64,000 nucleotides of DNA, from NCBI GenBank assembly GCA_045589495.1, contig JAZNPF010000041.1, positions 6,839-70,838 of the forward strand, given 5' to 3'. Below, piece by piece: positions 26,172 to 35,435 of this stretch. The position numbers and the translations under genes were made by a program. This DNA comes from SIG455 sp045589495. GTDB taxonomy: Bacteria > Bacillota > Clostridia > UMGS1810. Positions within the stretch are counted from its first letter, which is position 1, and every line of letters begins with the position of its first letter. The notes under the pieces were generated by a model. That model saw nothing but the letters and a program-made list of their open reading frames with translations, did no database searches and had not been told where the DNA came from.

Positions 26172-28901
26172 TTACCGTCTGTAAATAATCATTTCTATCT
26201 GCTGCGACCTTCTCTGACGAACCAATACATAATCAGGATTGGTATAAGAACTGTCTTTTAAAAGTCCGTATGCATCTTCGAGAGAAAGTTTTTTGATTTC
26301 ATCATTTGGAATATCATACATATAAACAGTAGCTGTTATAGGAATGATTTTATCGGGATCATTTGTCAGTCTGAAAGTTTTATCATAGCATTTAGAAATT
26401 TTGTCATAATAAGTAACCAATAAAGCACCAGGATCCAGCGGATCGCACGGAGCAGCACCACCATATGTAGATCCATCTCTGTAATCAGTTGGAATATTAT
26501 TGTTTGTAAATGTTAAAACAGACATAAATCCGTCAACTTCGTTATTATTGTTTTTTGAAAGCATAAGTGCATCGCCGCGTGTCAAGTCTTTCAACTCAGT
26601 TTTATAACCATAACTCACAAATGGGCTGTTACTATAGATATCTTTTATATTGTCATTGGCACAATTGTACGACAAATAAACACCATTTTCCCATCCATTT
26701 AAAACAGTAGTTGCATCGCCATCTTCATCAAGCGCTTTAGTAATTTTATCTAAAACAAAAATATAAGTTTCCCAACCGCTGTTCCATTCAGCAGAGGTAG
26801 TGCCCCCCGTAGTAGCAGTTATATTAGCAACGAGTATATCGGCTTCTAAAGCATTAGATGCGTCATAAACCTGTATGCTGTTTAAATTATTTCTGACATT
26901 TCCGGGAACATTACTGGAAGTTTTAAGTACTTTTACATCTGATGCATCGCCGGCAGTATTATTGACAAATATCGGTATACCTGCATTATATCTGTACACA
27001 TTGTCGATACAGTAATCATGTGCTGAAATAGTTGTTGTTGTTCTGTCTAAAGAAAATCCATCGCTGTATCCGGCGTAATCAGTAGTAGCAGTTCCGTCAA
27101 ATGGAGCAATAATCTGTTCAAGATTTCCATCTTCCGAAAGAACCAGTTTAAACAGATGTCTTCCTGTAAAATTAGCAGCAAAAATATCAACCAATTTTTC
27201 CTGATTGCAAGATGTTTGAACAACCCAGTTTCCATTCTTATCAGGACCTGTATATATAACGGTTTCCGGCATTGTAAATACAATTACTTCTTGATTTAAA
27301 TTTACAAACTGCATTTGGAATTTGCCTTCCATTCCCTGAGTCATACCGGATTTAACAAAGAAATAGTATTCACCTTCTACAGTATTAATTTGTTCAGCGA
27401 AGCATATTCTTCCGAATATATCCAAGTAATACTTATACGGAACACCAATTATCATATCAGCTTCAACTGATTCGTCATATTCATAAAGAGTTCCGTTTAT
27501 AATTACTTCGTTTTTATCTGTACTGATTTCTGAAATCTTGCCATCCATAGAATCCATAGTCATATCAATATAAATTACAGAAGAGTCGGATATGGTTTCA
27601 CCTACACCGATTTTAGATGTTCTTACAGAAACAACAGTATCTTTTAAGATGTCGTTAAAATCAACAATTCTGTTTTCGTGAATAACAGAAACAATTTTCT
27701 GGTCGCCTAAAGTAAATTCATCGCCGTTTTTAAATACCAGTCTCTTGTTGGCAGCATCAACTCGGCTTACCGCATAACTTACATAATTTGTAATCGAAAC
27801 AAAGTCATATGTACCATTATTATCAGTATCAATAACGTCTACATAACCGCAATTGTTTGTAAAATCGGCATTTTGTATATTAGCAGTTATAACACCATTG
27901 TATGCAACCTGCAAATTCCCGCCGAGAGTTAATGATTTTACTTTTCCGTTTTCACTTGCATATTCAAGTTTAGGATTTCTCTTATACTGTACAGAGTCAG
28001 TGGAATCAAAACCTTTTATTGAAATAACTTCTTTTTTGTTTATATGAACAATTTCAGTATCGTCATTAGCTTCACAATAAATAACTTCGTAATTTTCATT
28101 TCCAAGGTCACGAATATATGCATCAACATTCTGACCGAGATATTCGCCAATACTTGGCAAAGCGTTATAAGATTTATTTCCTATAGTAACTTTTCCCTTA
28201 GGAGCTATTTTATGTCCAAGCAAAGCAGAAACAGAGGTTGCAACAACACGACCTGAAATTTCAAATATATCAAAATATTTTTTAGCATATGTGTCAGCAG
28301 ACGGGCTGTACTGTACAGAGCCATCACCTGAAACACTGCTGATTTCATACACAGGTGCTTCAAGGAGATTAAATGCAAGTTTGTACGCCATATTAACGTC
28401 AAAACCTTCGCCATAATTACACTTTATACCTCTTGTGAGTTTCAATGTGTTTGAAACACTTATATAACCTGAAGGATAGCCGCCTTTTGCATCGGCAAGT
28501 TCACCATAACCAGCAAGTGTAACTAAAACTTTTAATGCCTCCTGAAGTGTAATGGGTTTTACTGGCTCAAATTTGTCACCATAACCTGTCATCAAACCAC
28601 GTTGCTTAACCAGTTCAACCTCGTTTTTGTATGTGTAGTATTCAGAAATATCAGTAAAGGATGTGGAAACATCTGAAACATTTGATGCATTTCCCATAAG
28701 GCCTGCAACAAGCACAGCGAATTCGCCTCGGTTAATATAATTCTCTTCTGAAGATATATTGATACCAAGCAAATTCAGAAGTTGCTGTTCACGAGCAACA
28801 TTTGTAACAACAGACGCCGAATCAACAGTTTGTGCACTGACTACAGTAACTGATTGCATAAGCATAAGCGCCATTAATAAATAAACAATAAATTTTTTCA
28901 T
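26172..28901 (-). CDS. Secreted protein with N-terminal S-layer homology (SLH) region
   Basis: The 909-residue protein has a signal peptide (MKKFIVYLLMALMLMQSVTVV..., cleaved near VSAQ). SLH-like repeats follow at about 45-185, with INRGEFAVLVAGLMG, FTDISEYYTYKNEV, GLMTGYGDKFEPVKPITLQEA and a further imperfect repeat. These anchor proteins to cell-wall pyruvylated polymers. The remaining 700 residues are beta-rich with a bacterial DUF-like repeat character (several VINGTLYEYD-type strands); I do not recognise a catalytic domain. It may be a surface binding or scaffold protein. It is 13 bases upstream of the PcRGLX-like gene. Confidence 0.7.
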   Translation of the reverse strand: MKKFIVYLLMALMLMQSVTVVSAQTVDSASVVTNVAREQQLLNLLGINISSEENYINRGEFAVLVAGLMGNASNVSDVSTSFTDISEYYTYKNEVELVKQRGLMTGYGDKFEPVKPITLQEALKVLVTLAGYGELADAKGGYPSGYISVSNTLKLTRGIKCNYGEGFDVNMAYKLAFNLLEAPVYEISSVSGDGSVQYSPSADTYAKKYFDIFEISGRVVATSVSALLGHKIAPKGKVTIGNKSYNALPSIGEYLGQNVDAYIRDLGNENYEVIYCEANDDTEIVHINKKEVISIKGFDSTDSVQYKRNPKLEYASENGKVKSLTLGGNLQVAYNGVITANIQNADFTNNCGYVDVIDTDNNGTYDFVSITNYVSYAVSRVDAANKRLVFKNGDEFTLGDQKIVSVIHENRIVDFNDILKDTVVSVRTSKIGVGETISDSSVIYIDMTMDSMDGKISEISTDKNEVIINGTLYEYDESVEADMIIGVPYKYYLDIFGRICFAEQINTVEGEYYFFVKSGMTQGMEGKFQMQFVNLNQEVIVFTMPETVIYTGPDKNGNWVVQTSCNQEKLVDIFAANFTGRHLFKLVLSEDGNLEQIIAPFDGTATTDYAGYSDGFSLDRTTTTISAHDYCIDNVYRYNAGIPIFVNNTAGDASDVKVLKTSSNVPGNVRNNLNSIQVYDASNALEADILVANITATTGGTTSAEWNSGWETYIFVLDKITKALDEDGDATTVLNGWENGVYLSYNCANDNIKDIYSNSPFVSYGYKTELKDLTRGDALMLSKNNNNEVDGFMSVLTFTNNNIPTDYRDGSTYGGAAPCDPLDPGALLVTYYDKISKCYDKTFRLTNDPDKIIPITATVYMYDIPNDEIKKLSLEDAYGLLKDSSYTNPDYVLVRQRRSQQIEMIIYRR

Positions 28902-28946
28902 TATATAAACTTCTCCTCTCCGTCGTTTAAGAATGTGTGAGGTGTA

Positions 28947-31397
28947 TTATTTTGATGTTATATTGCAGATGATTTTAGCAGCCATCGCTCTTGTGAGAGG
29001 CTGACGTGGATTGAACTTACCGTCAGAGCCTACCATAAGATTATATTTCTGCATAAATTTAACTGCATCTTTTGCATAATCTGCAATTTCCGTTTCATCG
29101 GAGAATTCTTCAACTTCAACTTCTTCAAAATCAAATTCTTTCTGTAATAAATAACGATATACAATAACGGCTATGTCCTGTCTGGTCATTACGTTGCCAA
29201 ACCCAAATTCATTTTCACTAATACCGTTTATAAGACCTGCTCCATCTGCGGTTGTAATGTATTTATTGCACCACATGTCTTCTGTAATATCAGTAAATGA
29301 AGATTGATCATTTTCTGAGGTTATTTCGAATGCTTCAACAATGATTTTAGCCATTTCTTCGCGTTTGAGGTAGTTATCAGGATAGAAGTTTCCGCTACCG
29401 TCGCCCGTCATAATACCTTTATCACGAACAGCGTAGATAGCATCTGCAGCCCAGTGATTTTTGTAAACATCTGTATAATCATTATTTGCCGGTTCGGGAG
29501 TTACCACAGGTTGCGGAACAACCGGTGTTCCCTCTTTTTTGGTGTCTTCTTTTTTAGAAATGGTAACACTTCCAAATCCGCCACCACCTGAATAAGAAGG
29601 TGTATAAGTTGGCTCTGGTTCAGGTTCTTCAACAGGTGCATTTACAACTGCATTTACAGCACCCACAAGTTTTGCCATTTCTGTTGCAAGGTTAAAGTTG
29701 TTTGTAAGGCTTAAACCTGCATCTAAAATTGAAGATGCCGCTGCTACCTGAATAGAAGAATCAACTGTTTCATAATCTTCATCAAGACCGCAGTCTTTTA
29801 AGATATCATAATATTCATCATCATCAACAAAAGAGTTTAAAACGTCTACAACATTAATTCGTGTAGCAAAATTCAAAGCATAAAACATTTCTGCAGTTTT
29901 GATAAATTTGTCAAGAGCAACCTCATCAGTAATTATGCCGACATTTGACACAAGAAGTTCACATATCTGTAATGTATAATCTTTATAGTGACCTGTTAGA
30001 TCAAGGTTAAACACAGATTTATTTTCTTCAAGCAGTTGCGCAATTATAGCAGGTTCGGTTTTTTCTTTCAATCCCACAAACGTTACTTTGTAAGAAAAAA
30101 CATCTTTCAATTCCTGAACAGTTTGAAATGCTTTACCTGAAACCGAAGAATATACCTCATTTTTATTAGTCAAAGAATCAAAAAGACTTCCCGAACCGAT
30201 ATCAAGGTCATAAAAAAACTGATCTCCAAAAAGCAGAGCAATAACCTCATCAGTTGTTTTTGATGTAAAGTCAAGTTTTGAAATTCTGTCCGCTGCATCA
30301 TAAACAGTAAATGTATCGGTATAATTTGTGCCAATGTGCTGTATCTCAATATTTATAGTATAAACGCCTGTATCGTCCGGAGTTTCTATTACAAACGCAT
30401 CGCTAAAAGTTCCGTCTTCTCCGACAGTTATTGTTTTTTTGCGTATTTCGTTTGTAAGTGCATCTGTTAATTTAAAAGTCAGTTTTACTGGCGATGCCGG
30501 AGCAACACTACCTTTAATTTCAAAATTATTATCACACAATGATAAATCGTCTACAGAAATCGTATAAGCGCCGCTTTTATATGCTGACATATAAACATTA
30601 TCTATATTAACGGCATTATCTGTATAAGAAGCAAGATAAAACATCTGAGTATCATTCCACAGTACATCAGTTGCATTTTCAGACACTTTTGAGAATACTT
30701 CAACTCCATCAAATTTCATAGTAAGTTTACCGTTTTCATATCTGTATTCTACAGGATACCAGTTTTTTGCAGAAACACTTACACCATCCACTTTATTACT
30801 ATCAATAGCTTCAGGCCACTGCCAACCGCTCATTTGTCCATAATAAGCATTTCCGTCTTTCAAAATTAAGGAATGACGTTCGTAGTCAGATATACAATAT
30901 CTTATATCTGTAAGGTCAATTGTATTTGGATTTTCAATCATGATATCAAATTCGATAACAAAAGAGTCTGCACCATTTGAAATAGCATCTGTAAGGTATG
31001 TCTCGAAATTTGCTCTGCTGAATGCAAGTTGAGTACCTTGTGTGGCACGGAATGTTTTATTAGTTATACTGTTATCAACACTATCCATAAATTTTTCAAT
31101 TGCAAAAGTACGAGAATATCTGCCATTCCATTCAGTAATACCACTTGCAGAAGACCCGTTTAAAAAAACACCTGTCTCAGCAAGTTCAGCAACACCGGCG
31201 TCTGATCCTGTTGCAATTCCATAATCTGCACCATTTAAAGTAGTACGATATTGCGTATAAGATTCAAAATCTTCGTCACAATACGGCTCGATTACCACTG
31301 CACCTTCTCCATCAGCAAAAACCGTAACGACAGAAAATGAAGATAATAACATCATTGTCGAAACCAACAAAGAAATAATTCTTTTTGTAATAGTCAT
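28947..31397 (-). CDS. Secreted LamG-like protein with three C-terminal SLH domains
   Basis: The 816-residue protein has a signal peptide (to about VFADG). Residues 35-280 form a LamG/concanavalin-like domain nearly duplicated in the next protein (31520-33310). An Ig-like domain (about 285-370) and a helical region (about 375-590) follow, then a proline/glutamate linker, a glycine-rich segment (YSGGGGFGS) and three SLH domains (about 640-816: NHWAADAIYAVRDKGIMTG, CNKYITTADGAGLINGI, DYAKDAVKFMQKYNLMVG). It should display the LamG domain on the cell wall, probably as a pectin-binding module. No enzyme domain is recognised. Confidence 0.75.
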   Translation of the reverse strand: MTITKRIISLLVSTMMLLSSFSVVTVFADGEGAVVIEPYCDEDFESYTQYRTTLNGADYGIATGSDAGVAELAETGVFLNGSSASGITEWNGRYSRTFAIEKFMDSVDNSITNKTFRATQGTQLAFSRANFETYLTDAISNGADSFVIEFDIMIENPNTIDLTDIRYCISDYERHSLILKDGNAYYGQMSGWQWPEAIDSNKVDGVSVSAKNWYPVEYRYENGKLTMKFDGVEVFSKVSENATDVLWNDTQMFYLASYTDNAVNIDNVYMSAYKSGAYTISVDDLSLCDNNFEIKGSVAPASPVKLTFKLTDALTNEIRKKTITVGEDGTFSDAFVIETPDDTGVYTINIEIQHIGTNYTDTFTVYDAADRISKLDFTSKTTDEVIALLFGDQFFYDLDIGSGSLFDSLTNKNEVYSSVSGKAFQTVQELKDVFSYKVTFVGLKEKTEPAIIAQLLEENKSVFNLDLTGHYKDYTLQICELLVSNVGIITDEVALDKFIKTAEMFYALNFATRINVVDVLNSFVDDDEYYDILKDCGLDEDYETVDSSIQVAAASSILDAGLSLTNNFNLATEMAKLVGAVNAVVNAPVEEPEPEPTYTPSYSGGGGFGSVTISKKEDTKKEGTPVVPQPVVTPEPANNDYTDVYKNHWAADAIYAVRDKGIMTGDGSGNFYPDNYLKREEMAKIIVEAFEITSENDQSSFTDITEDMWCNKYITTADGAGLINGISENEFGFGNVMTRQDIAVIVYRYLLQKEFDFEEVEVEEFSDETEIADYAKDAVKFMQKYNLMVGSDGKFNPRQPLTRAMAAKIICNITSK

Positions 31398-31447
31398 TTT
31401 TAAATCCCCTTCCTCATAATAAAGATGTAAAATTAAATGTATCTGAC

Positions 31448-31503
31448 TTAAACAGATATTCCGATATTCAATCCGAAGATTGAATATCGTGATATTTGTT
31501 TAA
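31448..31503 (-). other. Long intergenic hairpin with UUCG tetraloop
   Basis: CGATATTCAATC (31462-31473) and GATTGAATATCG (31478-31489) form a perfect 12-bp stem closed by C(UUCG)G in the minus-strand transcript. Outer arms 31448-31461 and 31490-31503 extend it to about 26 pairs with three mismatches or wobbles. It lies 17 bases after the stop of the LamG protein gene, and only a weak T-run follows. This suits 3'-end protection of the upstream mRNA. Confidence 0.82.
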
Positions 31504-31519
31504 GATTTTTATTTACAAA

Positions 31520-33310
31520 TCAGTTCACTGAAAGAGGTACAAAATCTGTAAAGGGTTTAAAATTATCGCCCCATACAAATGCTTTTACTGTGTAGTTACC
31601 AGTTTCCGGAACTGTAAGTGTTGCTGTCTGGCTTCCTGCACCTATAGAAGCAGGAGTTGCACTAACACCTTTAACGACATCAACCATCTGCTTGGTATCT
31701 TTGTTATATACAGCAACATATGTCTGTAATCCATGCAATAATCTGCTTTCATAAGTTGCAGTTACTGTTGCATTACCGCCATTGGATACGCTTTCAGAGA
31801 ATGTAGCATCCAATGTATCAACACCATCGGAGTAGCACTGGAATTTTAAATTATCCATGCACATAGCCGCAGTATTGGCAAGTGCTCCCAGGTACATCCA
31901 GTCATATGCAGCGTCATTAGCACTTGCAAAGCCAGATTTTTCTGCTACAAGTTTATCATTGAAGAACGCTCTTAATGTTCCGTCATTATATGCATAAGAA
32001 ATTTTATTCCATTCATTTGCTGCAATTGTAATACCCTCTACAGGTACCATCTCATCAGAAAAAGTATTATGACCTACTCTTGCATATACTTTATCATCTT
32101 TAAAGAAGAACATGAAGTAAGGACCGCCATCTGAAATATTCGCAGGTCTGTATCTCATTTCCAATGCAGTTGCAGGCAACATATCAAGCATAAAATCAAA
32201 ATCAATTATAAATGACTCTGCACCGCACTCACTGATATATTCGCTGAATTTAGTAAATGGTGTAGTTTCACCGCCCAGATGTGTACCAACTGTTGCTCTG
32301 AAATACTTATTGCTATTGCTATCTATCATTATAGATGTATAACGCGCATATCCATTATGGTCGAGGCTACCGCCATAAGCAGCATTAATTACGCCATTTG
32401 CTGCCAGCGCCATTACGCCATTGTCACCATCCTGATTAGGATTTGCCTGATAAGTTTCAAATGTTTCATTAAGCCATACGCTGTTTGGCGAAGGTACCCA
32501 TTTATATGCACCGATTTCCACATTATCAATATTTACAGCATTATCTGTATACGAAGCGATGAAAAACATCTGAGTATCATTCCACAGAATATCAGTCATA
32601 TTTGCAGATGCCTTCGAGAATACTTCAACCCCATCAAATTTCATAGTAAGTTTGCCGCTCTCATATCTGTATTCTACAGGATACCAGTTATTTGCAGAAA
32701 CATTTACACCTGCTACTTTGTTAGTATCATTAATTTCAGGAGCCTGCCAACCGCTCATTTGTCCATAATAAGCATTTCCGCCACTTAAAATCAAGGAATG
32801 GCGTTCCCAGTCTTGTATACTATATCTTATATCTGTAAAGGATGTTGCATTTGGGTTTTCAATCATGATATCAAATTTGATAGCGAAAGAGTCTGCACCG
32901 TTTGTAATAGCATTTGTAAGATAACTTTCAAAATTCGCTCTGCTAAATGCAATTTGTGTATCAAGTGTAGCACGGAAGGTATTATTAGTTTTATCTCCAT
33001 CTACATATTTTTCAATTGAAAAATTACGTGTATAGTTACCAGCCCAGTCATTACCACCGCTTGTTACAGTACCATTTAAAAAAACACCTGTCTGAGAAAG
33101 AGCCGCAATACCGTCTTCATTTCCGCCATCAAATGTTACTGTACCGCCTGTATTAATACGGTAATAGCTATAAGATTCAAAATTTTCATTACAATACGGC
33201 TCTATTGCCACTGCGGTTGATGTAGCCGCAAAAACAGTTGTGCTGACAAACATAGATGCAACCATCAGCACCATAAGCGAAAGTGAAACAATTTTCTTAA
33301 ATGTTTTCAT
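31520..33310 (-). CDS. Secreted protein with two LamG-like domains
   Basis: The 596-residue protein has a signal peptide (KKIVSLSLMVLMVASMFVSTTVFAA). Two concanavalin-like domains follow: residues about 30-275 (IEPYCNENFESYSYYR... DNVEIGAY) and about 285-505 (LNETFETYQAN... CMDNLKF). A C-terminal Ig-like domain is last. The first domain is close to that of the SLH protein at 28947-31397, in parts word for word (FSRANFE, NGADSF, DIMIENPN). No anchor is seen, so it is released or bound non-covalently. ATG 33310 is 8 bases after AGGAG; TTG 33316 is less likely. It is the first gene of the secreted set and probably highly expressed. Confidence 0.75.
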   Translation of the reverse strand: MKTFKKIVSLSLMVLMVASMFVSTTVFAATSTAVAIEPYCNENFESYSYYRINTGGTVTFDGGNEDGIAALSQTGVFLNGTVTSGGNDWAGNYTRNFSIEKYVDGDKTNNTFRATLDTQIAFSRANFESYLTNAITNGADSFAIKFDIMIENPNATSFTDIRYSIQDWERHSLILSGGNAYYGQMSGWQAPEINDTNKVAGVNVSANNWYPVEYRYESGKLTMKFDGVEVFSKASANMTDILWNDTQMFFIASYTDNAVNIDNVEIGAYKWVPSPNSVWLNETFETYQANPNQDGDNGVMALAANGVINAAYGGSLDHNGYARYTSIMIDSNSNKYFRATVGTHLGGETTPFTKFSEYISECGAESFIIDFDFMLDMLPATALEMRYRPANISDGGPYFMFFFKDDKVYARVGHNTFSDEMVPVEGITIAANEWNKISYAYNDGTLRAFFNDKLVAEKSGFASANDAAYDWMYLGALANTAAMCMDNLKFQCYSDGVDTLDATFSESVSNGGNATVTATYESRLLHGLQTYVAVYNKDTKQMVDVVKGVSATPASIGAGSQTATLTVPETGNYTVKAFVWGDNFKPFTDFVPLSVN

Positions 33311-33455
33311 TTTCAAAACTCCTTTTCTTAAATTTGAAATTATTTTGTTATGTCAACAAACATAGCAAAATATAGAAAATATTTCATCTCACACAACCAA
33401 GGCGAAATTAAATCACAAGGATTTATTGGTTATGTGTAATAAAATTCAAACTAAA

Positions 33456-34340
33456 TTAACCTTTTACAGCACCAAGCATTACACCGCTTTCGAAATATTT
33501 CTGTATAAAAGGATATACACACAGAATCGGAACGGTTGCTACCATGGTTACTGCATACTTGATACTCTCAGCTACACTGTACTGGTCTTCCATACTAACA
33601 CCTTGTGACATTGACGTGGTATCGTTTTGGATAAGGATTTCACGTAACACAAGTTGAAGAGGATATTTTTTTCTGTCGTTTATAAAAAGAACGGCATTAA
33701 ACCACGAGTTCCAGTGCGAAACTGCGTAGTACAAAATTACTACTGCTATGGTTGCACGAGCCAAGGGGAATATGATTGAGAAAAGTATTCTCATATGTCC
33801 TGCACCATCAAGTATGGCTGATTCTTCCATACTATCGGGTATTGCCGCGAAAGCACTTCTTGTGATAATCATATTGTAAGATGAAAGTGCTGTAGGCAGT
33901 ATAAGCGCCCAAAGCGAATCCTCAAGACCTATTCCTTTAACCAAGAAGTAAAAAGGAATTGTACCACCGGATATGTACATGGTTATTATGATAAATATCA
34001 TGATGCCTTTCTGAAAGTACACATTCTTTCTGGAAAGCACATACGCTGTCATCGATGTAATAACTATATTTATAGCAAGACCTGCCGCAACTACAAACAA
34101 TGTATTTATATACGATGAAAGTATTATTGGGTTTTTTGCAACCGCCTTATATGCTTCAACAGAGAATCCAATAGGTTTTAAAATAACACCTTTATGAGCC
34201 AGAAGCATTCCTGCATCGCTGAATGATGCACACAACACATGCCACATAGGGTAAAGCATTATGAATATCATACCAAGCATTATAATTGAGTTAACTACAG
34301 TAAAAATCTTTTCACCAGTTGTTTTAATTCTATTATCCAT
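33456..34340 (-). CDS. ABC transporter permease, LplC-type (CUT1)
   Basis: The 294-residue protein has six membrane helices and the permease EAA loop EESAILDGAGHMRILFSIIFP-type sequence (motif EESAILDGAG). Its C-terminal YPFIQKYFESGVMLGAVKG is a hallmark of the LplC/YtcP/YesQ permeases. It pairs with the preceding permease and the binding protein at 35436-36980 for import of oligosaccharides. No ATPase is encoded nearby; such importers often share an MsmX-type ATPase. Start ATG 34340 follows GGAGGG; the 34364 start contains that site. Confidence 0.9.
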   Translation of the reverse strand: MDNRIKTTGEKIFTVVNSIIMLGMIFIMLYPMWHVLCASFSDAGMLLAHKGVILKPIGFSVEAYKAVAKNPIILSSYINTLFVVAAGLAINIVITSMTAYVLSRKNVYFQKGIMIFIIITMYISGGTIPFYFLVKGIGLEDSLWALILPTALSSYNMIITRSAFAAIPDSMEESAILDGAGHMRILFSIIFPLARATIAVVILYYAVSHWNSWFNAVLFINDRKKYPLQLVLREILIQNDTTSMSQGVSMEDQYSVAESIKYAVTMVATVPILCVYPFIQKYFESGVMLGAVKG

Positions 34341-34357
34341 TATGTATTTACCCTCCT

Positions 34358-35308
34358 TTACCACAAACTACTGTCTGTAACTTTCTTGGATATTGAGTTT
34401 GCAAGAGTTACAAGTATAAGGTTGGCAACTGAATTGAATAAGCCAATGGCCGTGGTGTAACTCCACTGCTGTCCCTGAAAACCTATTCTGTATACATAAG
34501 TTGATATGGTTTCGCTTTTATCATATATAAGTTCGTTATAAAGAAGAATTATCTTTTCAAAGCCTACAGAAAGCAAAGAACCCACAGTTATTATCAACAA
34601 TGTAACAATAGTAGGAGTGATACCCGGCAATGTAATATGGATTATCTGTTTTATTCTGCCAGCGCCATCAAGTTGTGCGGCTTCGTACAAAGATCCGTCT
34701 ATGCCCGACAACGCAGCAAGATATATAATAGAACCCCATCCAATCTCCTGCCATATGTCAGACATAATATACAAGGGCACAAACCATTCACTCTTAGTAA
34801 GCAGATTAACATTATTACCTGTAAAAGGTAAAAACATATTAGTAAGAAGTCCGTCTGTTGCCACAAATGTTTTCACCAGACCACAAATAACTACCAATGA
34901 AATAAAATGAGGCATATACGATATAGTCTGTGTTACCCTTTTGAAGATTCCATCGCTCATTTCATTAATAAGAATGGCAAATATAATCGGCATAGGGAAT
35001 CCGAAAACCAACGATGATATACTTATTCTCAGTGTGTTAGTAATCAGACGAACACAGTCAGGGCTATTAAAGAAAGCCTTAAAGTGAGCAAATCCTACCC
35101 AAGGACTATCTAAAAATCCAAGTCCCGGTGAATAATCCATAAACGCAATCATCGCACCGTACATAGGACCATAGCAGAATATTATGTAATATACCAATGC
35201 TGGTATTATCATAAGATACAGCGACCAGTTACGTTTCAGGTCAGAACGAATTATGCTGCTCTTTTTAAGTTGTTTTTGGTGATTTATCACCGTAACATTA
35301 TCGTTCAT
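34358..35308 (-). CDS. ABC transporter permease, LplB-type (CUT1)
   Basis: The 316-residue protein has a long cytoplasmic N-terminus (LKKSSIIRSDLKRNWSLYLM) and six helices. The permease motif EAAQLDGAGRIKQIIHITLP lies at about 205-224. It matches the LplB/YesP/YteP group that imports rhamnogalacturonan or polygalacturonan oligosaccharides with LplC-type partners. It is followed after 17 bases by the LplC gene. Confidence 0.9.
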   Translation of the reverse strand: MNDNVTVINHQKQLKKSSIIRSDLKRNWSLYLMIIPALVYYIIFCYGPMYGAMIAFMDYSPGLGFLDSPWVGFAHFKAFFNSPDCVRLITNTLRISISSLVFGFPMPIIFAILINEMSDGIFKRVTQTISYMPHFISLVVICGLVKTFVATDGLLTNMFLPFTGNNVNLLTKSEWFVPLYIMSDIWQEIGWGSIIYLAALSGIDGSLYEAAQLDGAGRIKQIIHITLPGITPTIVTLLIITVGSLLSVGFEKIILLYNELIYDKSETISTYVYRIGFQGQQWSYTTAIGLFNSVANLILVTLANSISKKVTDSSLW

Positions 35309-35349
35309 TTAATTTAACATTCCTTCCCAAATTACACAGTTAAAATTCA

Positions 35350-35399
35350 GTGGCACTCCGAAGTCGCACATATAGGAGATAGTTTCTCCGAAGTGCCAC
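35350..35399 (-). other. Stem-loop between binding-protein and permease genes
   Basis: GTGGCACTCCGAAG (35350-35363) and CTCCGAAGTGCCAC (35386-35399) form a 14-bp stem with two G-U pairs in the minus-strand transcript. Such stems below the binding-protein gene commonly keep its mRNA level above that of the permeases. Confidence 0.72.
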
Positions 35400-35435
35400 A
35401 CTATATAAACTGTATTTTTCAATTAACTGACACAA

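Noticed and set aside
32279..32788. 169-residue plus-strand frame within the LamG protein gene
   Set aside because: Cysteine/isoleucine-rich translation antisense to a conserved secreted protein, with no initiation signal.
35350..35399. Repeat TCCGAAGT seen twice, considered as a CRISPR or insertion-sequence end
   Set aside because: Only two copies, and they form the two arms of one RNA stem-loop typical of binding-protein operons.
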